From a virus: DNA of 64,000 nucleotides. A program made the position numbers and the translations under genes. Below, one piece after another: positions 45,108 through 53,753 of the stretch (positions are counted from its first letter, which is position 1; each line of letters begins with the position of its first letter). The stretch lies in IMG/VR virus record IMGVR_UViG_3300020187_002434, positions 1 to 64,000 of that record. One strand, 5' to 3'. The notes beneath the pieces were generated by a model. The model was given only the letters and a program-made list of their open reading frames with translations. It was not told the DNA's origin and did no database searches.

Positions 45108-45857
45108 TTAACTATCTGATAAATTTTCTTTGATTGAGAGTGTTTTATCAATCAATTCATTTTTATTATCGAACAGTTTTTGTATATATCCGTTTCTACG
45201 TAAAAATTTAAAAACTAAGTTTTCATAAGAGTATTCTCCTCCTTTTTCTAACCCACCACTTCTAAATTTTTTTATTTTGTCTTTAACCGAATCTAATTTT
45301 AATAAGGCTGAATCTAAATCGATTTCTTCTTCTACATCTTCTATCGTATTATCAATAATATCCATCCAATTTTGAGATTTAGATTCTATCTTTTTCGTAT
45401 CTATTATTACTTCTTCCGGTTTTGGTTGTTTCATCCATTCATTATAAAGAACTGAATAAACACCTGTCGACATATGAGGTTCATTCATATCTTGAACATA
45501 TAACTCAACTTCATATCCTTTAACAGTAATATCATGTTGTGAATTAAAAACCGTTCTCTTTAAGTTAAATAAATCTTTAAATATTTCTTCTTGTTCTCCT
45601 GACTCTTTAAAATCATATATTATATGTAAGTCAATATCTGAATAGTCAGACCAGTTAAAATTAGCTAATGAACCTGTCATAGTAATATCTTGAACAAAAA
45701 TATCAAATCCCAAAAAATCAATAAACTCGTTTGCAATATCTAAAAGACCATCTCTTATTTCAGGTTTCATTTTAGACTCTTCAACATTGTCGTAGTTATC
45801 CCATATTTCAGGATTAAGAGTATCCTTAACCAAAAAACTACTAATTATTTTATCCAT
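45108..45857 (-). CDS. Nucleotidyltransferase-fold protein (Pol-beta superfamily)
   Basis: This 249-residue protein has the classic GS-x9-D-x-D site in TGSLANFNWSDYSDIDLHII (residues ~62-81), with the third Asp likely the Glu/Asp of VKGYEVELYVQD. The N-terminal LNPEIWDNYDN and the basic-acidic C-terminal helix follow a phage-specific family pattern. Members could transfer a nucleotide to protein, RNA or small molecules; the target is unknown. It is coupled to the KTSC gene by an 8-base overlap. Confidence 0.72.
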   Translation of the reverse strand: MDKIISSFLVKDTLNPEIWDNYDNVEESKMKPEIRDGLLDIANEFIDFLGFDIFVQDITMTGSLANFNWSDYSDIDLHIIYDFKESGEQEEIFKDLFNLKRTVFNSQHDITVKGYEVELYVQDMNEPHMSTGVYSVLYNEWMKQPKPEEVIIDTKKIESKSQNWMDIIDNTIEDVEEEIDLDSALLKLDSVKDKIKKFRSGGLEKGGEYSYENLVFKFLRRNGYIQKLFDNKNELIDKTLSIKENLSDS

Positions 45858-46104
45858 CTTTATCTATTTTTTTATAATCAAACTTTTTACCTATTTCTTT
45901 ATTAAAAAAACTTCCTTGTGATTCTGCCATTCTAAACTTAGTAAAGATAGAGTGAGGCACTTCACTATATTCATATTGTATCTCACCTTTAAACGTCACT
46001 AAAAGTTTTTGTGTCGACGTATCATACTCCACAATCTTGACTGTTGAAGAGTCAATCTCACAGATTATCTTCTTACCTAATATTCTTTCTGTTTTAATCG
46101 ACAT
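45850..46104 (-). CDS. KTSC-domain protein
   Basis: This 84-residue protein matches the KTSC domain: SSTVKIVEYDTSTQKLLVTF, YEYSEVPHSIFTKFRMAES, and GSFFNKEIGKKFDYKK. KTSC domains are found alone or fused to lysyl-tRNA synthetase or nucleases and are thought to bind nucleic acid. It overlaps both the gene before (11 bases) and the nucleotidyltransferase after. Confidence 0.75.
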   Translation of the reverse strand: MSIKTERILGKKIICEIDSSTVKIVEYDTSTQKLLVTFKGEIQYEYSEVPHSIFTKFRMAESQGSFFNKEIGKKFDYKKIDKDG

Positions 46105-46603
46105 TACTATTGGATATTAATATATAAGAAATAAAATCGTTGTCTTCTCCCATTGTGAGCCTTTGAACCTTGTTTAAAAATCCACTAACCTTAAAGTCCT
46201 CATTACTTATTCTTAAATCTTCCGCCGCCGCTATTTCAGCATTATTCCTTGCCTTTTTCTTTGCAATTTCACGGTCCGTTGAGTCTGCAACACCAAAATA
46301 TAAAGTTTCACCATTAACGTCTATTTTACCTTCTGATTTATTCGTGTCTCGAACATCCTGAATAATTTCATCAATGGGTTTATTGTTATACTTTTTTACT
46401 TCTACTTCTACTTCTTCTTCATCACCGTCAAGTTTATCTTTGATATTATCGACAGTGTTTTTAATCGCCTCTTTACCTTTTTGGAAACCTTTCTTTATAC
46501 CATCTCTTACACCTCTAAAAATTCCTTGTTCATCAAGCTCAGATTCGTTAATACCCATTAACTCACGATTACGTTTTACTTCATTCAATATATCCTTATT
46601 CAT
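46094..46603 (-). CDS. Unknown protein, LPP20-like C-terminal part
   Basis: This 169-residue protein starts MNKDILNEVKRNRELMGINE, a leader shared in pattern with the proteins at 53731 and 63420 and containing an I-L-N-E site. After a basic helix and an acidic spacer, YFGVADSTDREIAKKKARNN followed by AEIAAAEDL looks like the LPP20/flagellar-assembly helix found in outer-membrane lipoproteins, but there is no lipoprotein signal. An internal head protein is one option. Confidence 0.48.
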   Translation of the reverse strand: MNKDILNEVKRNRELMGINESELDEQGIFRGVRDGIKKGFQKGKEAIKNTVDNIKDKLDGDEEEVEVEVKKYNNKPIDEIIQDVRDTNKSEGKIDVNGETLYFGVADSTDREIAKKKARNNAEIAAAEDLRISNEDFKVSGFLNKVQRLTMGEDNDFISYILISNSNVD

Positions 46604-46617
46604 GACAATATTTTACT

Positions 46618-46624
46618 ATAAATA
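46618..46624 (-). promoter_or_regulatory. TATTTAT box (candidate late element)
   Basis: On the minus strand AGTATTTATAGTAAAATA lies 14 bases before the ATG at 46603. Confidence 0.43.
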
Positions 46625-46635
46625 CTTCTATTAAT

Positions 46636-46667
46636 AAAAAACCCCTCACTTTTGATGAGGGGGTTTT
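46636..46667 (-). terminator. Rho-independent terminator
   Basis: Stem AAAACCCCTCA / TGAGGGGGTTTT with loop CTTTTGA follows the minus-strand UVR-domain gene ending at 46669 and separates it from the TATTTAT-driven operon. Confidence 0.88.
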
Positions 46668-46668
46668 A

Positions 46669-47112
46669 TTAAGAGTTAAGTTTTTTAAGTTTATCCCTAT
46701 ATTTTATCGAAGATTCAAAATCCTGAGATTTTATAGACTCATCTAATTTAGTTTTAATTTCCTCAATCTTTTCTTTATTCGACTCAATTTTTTTGATTTG
46801 GTCTCGTATTTTAGCGGCTGTCTCATAATCTTGTATTTCTACCGCATCTGATAATTGGGTTTTTAAAGTAAAAGTTTCATCTGTTTCTACAGTTGTTGGT
46901 TCATCCGTATATTGATATAACGTTGTGACTTGATATGTACCATCATCAGAAATAAATGTTTCTTTTTTCCATTTACCGTTTTTATCATCTCCGTGTTCTA
47001 CATTTTTTTTACCTTTAATATATAAAGGGTTTGATTTATATGACCCAATCCCGTCAAAAAGAGAGTCAAAATCTGAAAATAAGTCATTAAAATTAAAATT
47101 TCTACGTAACAT
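46669..47112 (-). CDS. Two-UVR-motif protein (McsA-like Clp adaptor candidate)
   Basis: This 147-residue protein has an N-terminal acidic-aromatic region and two tandem UVR motifs, residues 82-110 (DAVEIQDYETAAKIRDQIKK) and 117-145 (ESIKSQDFESSIKYRDKLKK). UVR motifs occur in UvrB/UvrC, in ClpC and in its adaptor McsA, where they mediate protein contacts. The gene is divergent to a phage ClpC-like unfoldase that itself has a UVR motif, so an adaptor that loads substrates on it is the best inference. The zinc fingers of McsA are absent. Confidence 0.7.
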   Translation of the reverse strand: MLRRNFNFNDLFSDFDSLFDGIGSYKSNPLYIKGKKNVEHGDDKNGKWKKETFISDDGTYQVTTLYQYTDEPTTVETDETFTLKTQLSDAVEIQDYETAAKIRDQIKKIESNKEKIEEIKTKLDESIKSQDFESSIKYRDKLKKLNS

Positions 47113-47191
47113 TTTGTTTTTTTATTATTAGTTTATTAAATTTACATTTTTATAGTTAATATCGTACCAACATATTAAATTAACTCTAAAA

Positions 47192-47236
47192 CTGACATTA
47201 TGTCAGGTAAAGTTTAAATGATATGTCACAATGTCA
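47192..47236. promoter_or_regulatory. Palindrome CTGACAT-T-ATGTCAG with further TGTCA half-sites (operator candidate)
   Basis: A perfect 7-bp inverted repeat with a one-base centre occupies 47192-47206. Two direct TGTCA copies follow at 47224-47228 and 47232-47236. The cluster ends five bases before the -33 TTG of the clp promoter in a 179-base divergent gap, so it could bind a regulator of both genes. Confidence 0.45.
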
Positions 47237-47240
47237 ACAC

Positions 47241-47272
47241 TTGATTTAATGGTATAATATATACTATATTTG
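47241..47272 (+). promoter_or_regulatory. Host-type promoter of the clp gene
   Basis: TTG (47241-47243), a 21-base spacer and TATATTTG (47265-47272) lie 20 bases before the ATG at 47292. Confidence 0.65.
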
Positions 47273-47291
47273 TATAAAATTATTTAAGATT

Positions 47292-49313
47292 ATGATAGAA
47301 TCGGTAGACCCAAACGAAAAAGGAGGAGGAAAAAAGAAAAAAGAAGTTAGTAACTCCAGAACTCCTGTTCTAGATAATTTTTCTAGAGATTTAATTAAGT
47401 TAGCGTCGGAAGGTAAATTAGACCCTGTTGTAGGTCGAGAAGTAGAAATAACAAGGATTGCACAAATTCTTTCTAGAAGAAAGAAAAACAATCCTATTAT
47501 TGTTGGTGAACCTGGATGTGGTAAAACTGCGATAGTGGAGGGTTTAGCTATGAGAATTTTTGAGGGAGATTGTCCTCAAAATCTGTGTGATAAAAGAATC
47601 GTATCTTTAGATATGACTTCTATAGTCGCGGGAACAAAATATAGGGGTCAGTTTGAAGAAAGAATGAAAGTTATTTTAGATGAACTCCATGATAACCATG
47701 ATATTGTAGTGTTTATTGATGAGATTCATACTATTATAGGTGCGGGTAATTCCTCAGGTTCATTAGACGCTTCCAATATATTTAAACCGGCACTAGCGAG
47801 GGGTGAAATTCAATGTATCGGAGCAACAACTCTTGATGAATACCGTGAAAATATAGAGAAAGACGGGGCTTTGGAGAGACGTTTTCAAAAGGTGATGGTT
47901 GATGGGTCTACACCTGAAGAAACTATGGTTATCTTAGAGAACTTAAAGTCTAGATATGAAGACCATCATAAAGTATCGTATAGTTATGAATCATTAGAGG
48001 CTTGTGTTTCTTTATCAGGAAGATATGTTAATGATAGAGAATTCCCTGATAAAGCGATTGATGTTATGGATGAGGTTGGGGCTAAGGCACAAATCAATGT
48101 TAAATTTCCTGAAATTATAGAGAAACTTAGAGAGGATGCTTTTAATATAAAAGAAAAGAAAATACAAGTCGTAAAAAGTCAGAGATATGAGGAAGCGGCT
48201 CAATTAAGAGATGAAGAGAAAAAGATTCTTTCTCGTCTTGAGTTTGAAAAAGAAAAATTCGAAAGTGATAAGGATGAGAAAAGAAAAGAGATTACCGAAG
48301 AAATGGTTTATGAGGTAGTTTCTACTATGACTAAAATTCCATTGTCTAAATTAAATGCGGATGACAAAGAATCTTTATTAAAGTTAGAAAGCAATCTTAA
48401 CAATTCTGTTATTGGACAAGAAGAGGCAGTCAAAACAATATCTAAGTCTATTAGAAGAAATAGGGTCGGTATTAAAGACCCTAATAGACCCATCGGTTCG
48501 TTTATCTTTTTAGGTTCTACAGGAATTGGTAAGACTCACTTAGCTAAACAATTAGCTAAAGAAATTTTCGGGGATGAGGAATCTTTGATTAGGGTAGATA
48601 TGTCAGAATATCAAGAGAAGTACTCAATGAGTAGACTTATAGGTTCTCCTCCAGGGTATGTGGGATATGACCAAGGAGGTCAATTAACTGAAGCAGTTAA
48701 AAATAAACCATATTCTGTGGTACTATTTGATGAGATTGAAAAGGCGAATAAAGATATTTTTTCAATTCTACTTCAAATGATGGATGATGGTCATTTAACA
48801 GATTCGTTTGGTCGTAAGATTAATTTTAAAAATTGTCTTATTATAATGACCTCAAACTTAGGGGTTAAGAAATTACAAGATTTCGGTACCGGTGTTGGGT
48901 TTGACACTAAGACTCGTATGTCAAGTAACGAAGAAATGAAAAAGTCCTTACTACAAAAGGAACTTAAAAATCACTTTACCCCTGAGTTTTTGAATCGTGT
49001 AGATGAAGTTGTAGTTTTTAATCCCCTTAAGGAAAACGAGGTGGAAAAAATTGTTGAAATTGAACTATCAAAACTTAATCGTAGATTAGTTAAGTTGGGT
49101 TATAAGGTATCCATTGACAATAAGGTTAAAAAGTTTTTGTCTGAGGTTGGGTTTGATGAGAAGTATGGAGCAAGACCTATAAAACGGGCAATTCAAGAAA
49201 AAATCGAGGATTTAATTTCAGAAGAAGTATTAAGAGGTAATATCGTAGAAGGTAAACCCTGTAAACTTAAAATGAAAGGTAAAGAAGAGGTTGTACTAAT
49301 AAAGGGGAGATAA
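47292..49313 (+). CDS. ClpC-like AAA+ unfoldase lacking the N-domain
   Basis: This 673-residue two-ring ATPase unfolds proteins for a protease. Domain D1 has Walker A GEPGCGKT (72-79), pore loop KYRG (116-119) and Walker B VVFIDE (139-144). The middle has a UVR-type helix QVVKSQRYEEAAQLRDEEKK (292-311). D2 has Walker A GSTGIGKT (408-415), pore loop GYVGYD (455-460), Walker B VVLFDE (476-481) and a VGF tripeptide (535-537), where ClpC binds ClpP. The ~150-residue N-terminal repeat domain is missing; only a Lys/Gly-rich start of ~25 residues remains. It probably docks to the host ClpP. The promoter is host-type, and a terminator stem wraps the stop codon. Confidence 0.9.
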   Translation: MIESVDPNEKGGGKKKKEVSNSRTPVLDNFSRDLIKLASEGKLDPVVGREVEITRIAQILSRRKKNNPIIVGEPGCGKTAIVEGLAMRIFEGDCPQNLCDKRIVSLDMTSIVAGTKYRGQFEERMKVILDELHDNHDIVVFIDEIHTIIGAGNSSGSLDASNIFKPALARGEIQCIGATTLDEYRENIEKDGALERRFQKVMVDGSTPEETMVILENLKSRYEDHHKVSYSYESLEACVSLSGRYVNDREFPDKAIDVMDEVGAKAQINVKFPEIIEKLREDAFNIKEKKIQVVKSQRYEEAAQLRDEEKKILSRLEFEKEKFESDKDEKRKEITEEMVYEVVSTMTKIPLSKLNADDKESLLKLESNLNNSVIGQEEAVKTISKSIRRNRVGIKDPNRPIGSFIFLGSTGIGKTHLAKQLAKEIFGDEESLIRVDMSEYQEKYSMSRLIGSPPGYVGYDQGGQLTEAVKNKPYSVVLFDEIEKANKDIFSILLQMMDDGHLTDSFGRKINFKNCLIIMTSNLGVKKLQDFGTGVGFDTKTRMSSNEEMKKSLLQKELKNHFTPEFLNRVDEVVVFNPLKENEVEKIVEIELSKLNRRLVKLGYKVSIDNKVKKFLSEVGFDEKYGARPIKRAIQEKIEDLISEEVLRGNIVEGKPCKLKMKGKEEVVLIKGR

Positions 49314-49326
49314 TTTCTCCCCTTTT
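49302..49326 (+). terminator. Rho-independent terminator overlapping the clp stop codon
   Basis: Stem AAGGGGAGA / TCTCCCCTT has the TAA stop in its loop (49311-49313) and ends in TTTT. Confidence 0.88.
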
Positions 49327-49327
49327 G

Positions 49328-49359
49328 TTTGGTTTAAAGTAAATAATTTAGTATATTTG
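49328..49359 (+). promoter_or_regulatory. Host-type promoter of the metallopeptidase gene
   Basis: TTTG (49328-49331), a 20-base spacer and TATATTTG (49352-49359) lie 18 bases before the ATG at 49378. Confidence 0.68.
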
Positions 49360-49377
49360 TATACAAATCAACCACAA

Positions 49378-50448
49378 ATGAATAACGAACAACTTAATCG
49401 TCTCAAAGAAGTACTTTCAATCCCAACTAAAACCTATAAGGAAGATGGAATGGTAGACTATATTATTAATGTTCTTGAGACGATTGACGGTGTAACGTAT
49501 TACAATGACCCAATGAATAACGTTTACGCCACTAAAGGTACATTACCTGATGGTGAGTTTTATCCGATGTTTGTTGCACATACTGATACGGTTCATGAAC
49601 TGGTTGAAGACATTGTTGTTGAGGAGGAGAATCTCGAAAAACCACCCACTTTTGGTCGAACGTTTACTGAAGAACTAAACTTATCTCTAAAGGGATACAC
49701 TCCACAAGGGAATCCAACGGGAATCGGTGGTGACGATAAATGTGGTGTTTTCTTGGCACTCGAACTCCTTCGCACTTTGTCACATGTAAAGGTCGGTCTT
49801 TTCGTATCTGAAGAGACCGGATGTCACGGCTCTAAGGAGTGTGATGTTGAGTTCCTCAAGGATGTGGGTTATGCGATTCAATTTGACGCACCTGGAAATC
49901 ATTTGGTTACCGAAGTTTGTTCGGGAATTCGTTTATTTGAGAGTAATGGTGAGTTCATTAAACGCATTACCCCCATCTTTGAAAACTCTATGGGTGTATC
50001 TCCTTACCTTCAGTCACACCCATATACTGATGTCTCACAAATTAAACAAAAAGGTGATTTTTCTTGTATCAACTTTTCTTGTGGTTATTACAACATGCAT
50101 TCAACATCTGAATTTGTAGTTGTAAAAGATGTTGAAGATGCCCTAAAACTCGCTATTGGTGTTGTAAATGAGCTTGGTTTGAATAAGTTTGGTTACACTT
50201 ACATCAAACCTACATACGATTACTACGGTCAAGGTAGTTTATTCACTAGTTATGATATTGAGGATGATGATTACGATTATGAATCAGTAGAATGGGAAGA
50301 AAGTGATAATCATTACTTCAACATCTCAGATGATTCAATTGAAATTGAAAGTAAAATTAATGGAAATACTGTCACTTTAAATATGAAGGATATGGCAGAT
50401 TTATATCTACTTATCCGTGAGCGTTTATTGGAAAACGAAGAGATTTAA
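49378..50448 (+). CDS. M20-like zinc aminopeptidase/dipeptidase
   Basis: The start is the ATG at 49378; a TTG further up lies inside the promoter. The 356-residue enzyme shows metal ligands and catalytic residues in family order: VAHTDTV (His68, Asp70), GIGGDDKCG (bridging Asp at 119 or 120), VSEETGCHG (catalytic Glu145, ligand Glu146), QFDAPG (Asp170) and YYNMHSTSEF (final His). M20/peptidase-T-like enzymes cleave short peptides released by ATP-dependent proteases. Next to the Clp unfoldase and tmRNA it would complete peptide recycling. It has an acidic C-terminal tail (EDDDYDYESVEWEE). Confidence 0.82.
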   Translation: MNNEQLNRLKEVLSIPTKTYKEDGMVDYIINVLETIDGVTYYNDPMNNVYATKGTLPDGEFYPMFVAHTDTVHELVEDIVVEEENLEKPPTFGRTFTEELNLSLKGYTPQGNPTGIGGDDKCGVFLALELLRTLSHVKVGLFVSEETGCHGSKECDVEFLKDVGYAIQFDAPGNHLVTEVCSGIRLFESNGEFIKRITPIFENSMGVSPYLQSHPYTDVSQIKQKGDFSCINFSCGYYNMHSTSEFVVVKDVEDALKLAIGVVNELGLNKFGYTYIKPTYDYYGQGSLFTSYDIEDDDYDYESVEWEESDNHYFNISDDSIEIESKINGNTVTLNMKDMADLYLLIRERLLENEEI

Positions 50449-52307
50449 AACGGGTCAAAAAGTGTGTAGTTGTTCAACAATTTAATTATTGTTGTCAACT
50501 TAGCACTACCTTTTTTTATTTCATTATCTTTATTAATTATTTCAAAATTAATTTTAGAGTTTTTTGGGTTAACCCCTGTAAATATTATAGAATCTTCACT
50601 TTCTGACGATTTAATTGCGTGAGGAGTATTAAGACCAAATTTATTATTTATATACTTTAATATTCTTCTATACTCATTAACGTCTGACACTACATTATCA
50701 TCAGATTCGACATCCGATAAAACATTTTCCAACAGATTTGTCATATCACTGTTAAACGAGTCATTAAACACATCCAAATCCTGATATTCATTTACACTAT
50801 CCATAAAGTATGTGTCTAAGTCAATATTTTGTTGGATTACGTTCTCCAACACTTGCTCTGTAGACAAGTCTTTATTGTAATCTAAATTATCCTCGTAGAT
50901 ATCAATAAGTTTATCAATACTGATTTTATATTGACCAAAACAACCTTCATCGTCAACCTTTGTTAATCCTATTTCATCATAAAGATTACATATTTCATCT
51001 TCAATATATTTTATTACACCTTGGTGTATAGACCTGTCCTCGGCTTCGGAATACAAATAACCAAAATCTTCATATAATTTTGGTAATTTATTTTCTATAA
51101 ATTTCGATACTTTTACGTCCCAATCACCGTCAGGTTTAATTTCACTACCATCAAACGCCTCTAACAACTCAGGTTCTATTATCTCAACAATAGAACGTAA
51201 TATATCTATATGTTCAGGTGTTAATACATAAAGTGGGTAACCTTCCATCATATCGTCATTAAATCTTGATGTCTCATAAAAAAAATCTCCATTAGGGTTT
51301 TCATATGACCATAGATAATAACCTATCGCATCTTCACCGACCTCATCCTCCATAAAGTCCAAATAATTCTTAAGTTCATTACTGAAATTAAAAATTGCGT
51401 TCTCACCATCAAACCTATCAAAGAAGTGAGATGTTAATGATTCATACATAGATGTCTTAGGGTTATTTTTTACTTTCTTTAGAGTTTCGTAGTCATCCCC
51501 ACGTTCCGTCAGTTTATTAATCTCTTCCTTTATTGGTGCAAATCTTTCTAATAAAAAACTAAATTTTTCCCCGTGGTCCTGTTGATTGTATACCTCAGGT
51601 GTGCCGTTACCATGAGGTACAAGTAATGCCATTTTACCGTATGTTCTGTCTGAAGATTTTTTATCTATAATGTAATATAGTTTACCTCTTGATGTATATC
51701 TGTTAAAATAGTCGTCGTTATCAGTACTGGTGGTACACCATTTAGTACTTGCTCCGTAGTAACATGATGATTTATGTGATAATGGACGTATTATTAAAAA
51801 TCTATCGTTTTCATAAACTCTATCTACTTCTTTTTTTACTTCTTTTTCAGTCCTTATCTCATCTAAATAATCTTCGTACTTATTAACAAAACGAAATAAA
51901 TCGTGAATGGTATCAAACGAGGTAATGTCTTTTGGTTTTGACCTTATCTTTTTTTCTGTACTTTCACTACTAAAATTTCCTTCTATATTTAAGATATTAA
52001 ACATATTATCAACCTTTTCAGGTGATAATCTTTCAACAATATCATGATACTTTTTAATATTGACCCATATAATACTTGCGACTGAAATTGGGTCCCCTCC
52101 TCCTACAACTGAAGAAGTGGGTTTATTAATTTCATCTATAAATTTTTTAACACCCCATTCAGAATACTTTTTAGTTAAGCTTGGGTCGTTATTTATAATT
52201 ATTTCGGCATATTTTATCGCCTCGTCACCTAACGGTTCAAGTTGATTTCGGAACTTATCTATTATACGCTCCTTTTTACCTTCTAATAATAGAGTTATAA
52301 ACTTCAT
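50445..52307 (-). CDS. Large unknown phage protein with KWCTTS motif and possible head-targeting leader
   Basis: This 620-residue protein has no assigned family. The leader MKFITLLLEGKKERIIDKF holds an L-L-E-G site. The central core (FLIIRPLSHKSSCYYGASTK, then WCTTSTDNDDYFNRYTSRGK and LYYIIDK) looks strongly conserved and I have seen this pattern in large phages, often with an internal His/Cys/Trp site that could be catalytic. The flanks are acidic and helical. It overlaps the upstream gene (TAATG) and converges on the peptidase gene. Confidence 0.5.
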   Translation of the reverse strand: MKFITLLLEGKKERIIDKFRNQLEPLGDEAIKYAEIIINNDPSLTKKYSEWGVKKFIDEINKPTSSVVGGGDPISVASIIWVNIKKYHDIVERLSPEKVDNMFNILNIEGNFSSESTEKKIRSKPKDITSFDTIHDLFRFVNKYEDYLDEIRTEKEVKKEVDRVYENDRFLIIRPLSHKSSCYYGASTKWCTTSTDNDDYFNRYTSRGKLYYIIDKKSSDRTYGKMALLVPHGNGTPEVYNQQDHGEKFSFLLERFAPIKEEINKLTERGDDYETLKKVKNNPKTSMYESLTSHFFDRFDGENAIFNFSNELKNYLDFMEDEVGEDAIGYYLWSYENPNGDFFYETSRFNDDMMEGYPLYVLTPEHIDILRSIVEIIEPELLEAFDGSEIKPDGDWDVKVSKFIENKLPKLYEDFGYLYSEAEDRSIHQGVIKYIEDEICNLYDEIGLTKVDDEGCFGQYKISIDKLIDIYEDNLDYNKDLSTEQVLENVIQQNIDLDTYFMDSVNEYQDLDVFNDSFNSDMTNLLENVLSDVESDDNVVSDVNEYRRILKYINNKFGLNTPHAIKSSESEDSIIFTGVNPKNSKINFEIINKDNEIKKGSAKLTTIIKLLNNYTLFDPF

Positions 52308-53731
52308 TAGTCATATGCTGCACATCCTATACCACCACTGTCTTCAAAAAATCCGACACCACCACCGCTCTTAATAAAATTAAAAATCTTACGGTTTCTC
52401 CCTCCTGTTGGTTGTGTATCACTTGTTATTTTAATATCCCATTCACCAATTTTATCATCAGTACCAGGTTCACTCTTTTCTGTATCATAATCAAATTTAA
52501 CAGCCAATTGTATTATACAATATTTATACTGTTCATATTCATTTGGTGAACTGTGTGGTTCTTGCCCATTAAATGTTCTGTCACCCTCTTGTTTAAATGA
52601 ATTAGGGTCACCACCACCATCAGAAAATTGATTTGGACTTGGTGGATTTGGTCCTGATGAACCGTCACCATTTCTACCATTAGAATTTAAAGTGACATTT
52701 ACTGTACTTATGTCGGGTACTAAAGAACTTAATTCATTAACTATGTAACTATATACACTTTCAGCTCTCTCTTGAGAAAGTTCTTTAAAATTCATTTGCT
52801 GAGCCTCTCCTGTATTTCTGTATCTTGACGCTGATGTCGCAATTACAAATGGGTAGTTTTCACCGTCTACTTTATTCGCCACTGAAACTTTAGCATCTGG
52901 AAATTGTTTTAGAAAATCGGTAATATCACCTTTAAATTTTTTAGTCCACTCAACGACGCCTTGACCCACTCTTGTTGAGTTGTTAGGGAATGGTTCACCT
53001 TCAGTTTTCTTGTCTATTGAGTGATTAACTTTAACCGCGGGTATTACAGTTTCATCTTTTTCTTCTTTTGATAACTTACCAGGTATTAGACGTATTGATT
53101 TAATATTTTTTCTACATTCACCTATATCAGGAGTACTTTCATCTTTCTTTTCAGGGTATTTTTTAGTACACCAATCGATAAAATATTGAATGAACCCTTC
53201 TTTATTTTCTTCTGTCATAGGAGGAACATCGGCACCTGATTGTCTTTTGTCTTTTCCTTTTACACCCTTACTACCAGTTTTACAAGCGTTAAGTGATGAC
53301 TCATTAAAGTCCGGATTTAACGAATCTTCGCCGAGAGGGAATCCGAATTTTACTTGACCTAAACGGTCACCGTTTTGGTCTTCAATATTTCTTAACTCTT
53401 TTACAGAGTTACGATATTGGCTTTCATCTTTAAAATATGATTTAGGGATGTAATTGTAACTACTGTATAGATATTGTCCATCAACACCTCTTCTTGTTGT
53501 TGTTTTTTCCGGTAACTTTTCAGACTCTAATTCTGAAACAGGGAATCTATATTTGAAATAATATCTTGGTGAACAACTGAAATCATCACCAGCACTTTCC
53601 CAATAAATTTTACTCTTTTCATCTAATAATGAGACAAACACTCTTTCTATATTGTCAGTTTGTTCTAAAACTAACTCCAACCCCATAATTTGTCTCATGC
53701 GGTTAACTTCATTTATAATATTACGCTTCAT
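52307..53731 (-). CDS. Unknown protein with degenerate OmpA-like segment
   Basis: This 474-residue protein starts MKRNIINEVNRMRQIMGLEL, with an I-N-E site. Residues ~310-345 (RYRNTGEAQQMNFKELSQER, then AESVYSYIVNEL) resemble the NxxLSxxRAxxV helix of OmpA-like peptidoglycan-binding domains. Pro/Gly/Asn-rich linkers surround it. There is no signal peptide, so it is not a classic envelope protein; it may be a virion protein that meets peptidoglycan during injection. The TATTTAT box is at 14 bases. Confidence 0.45.
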   Translation of the reverse strand: MKRNIINEVNRMRQIMGLELVLEQTDNIERVFVSLLDEKSKIYWESAGDDFSCSPRYYFKYRFPVSELESEKLPEKTTTRRGVDGQYLYSSYNYIPKSYFKDESQYRNSVKELRNIEDQNGDRLGQVKFGFPLGEDSLNPDFNESSLNACKTGSKGVKGKDKRQSGADVPPMTEENKEGFIQYFIDWCTKKYPEKKDESTPDIGECRKNIKSIRLIPGKLSKEEKDETVIPAVKVNHSIDKKTEGEPFPNNSTRVGQGVVEWTKKFKGDITDFLKQFPDAKVSVANKVDGENYPFVIATSASRYRNTGEAQQMNFKELSQERAESVYSYIVNELSSLVPDISTVNVTLNSNGRNGDGSSGPNPPSPNQFSDGGGDPNSFKQEGDRTFNGQEPHSSPNEYEQYKYCIIQLAVKFDYDTEKSEPGTDDKIGEWDIKITSDTQPTGGRNRKIFNFIKSGGGVGFFEDSGGIGCAAYD

Positions 53732-53745
53732 TGTAATTTTTCTTT

Positions 53746-53752
53746 ATAAATA
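53746..53752 (-). promoter_or_regulatory. TATTTAT box (candidate late element)
   Basis: On the minus strand AACTATTTATAAAGAAAAA lies 14 bases before the ATG at 53731. Confidence 0.42.
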
Positions 53753-53753
53753 G

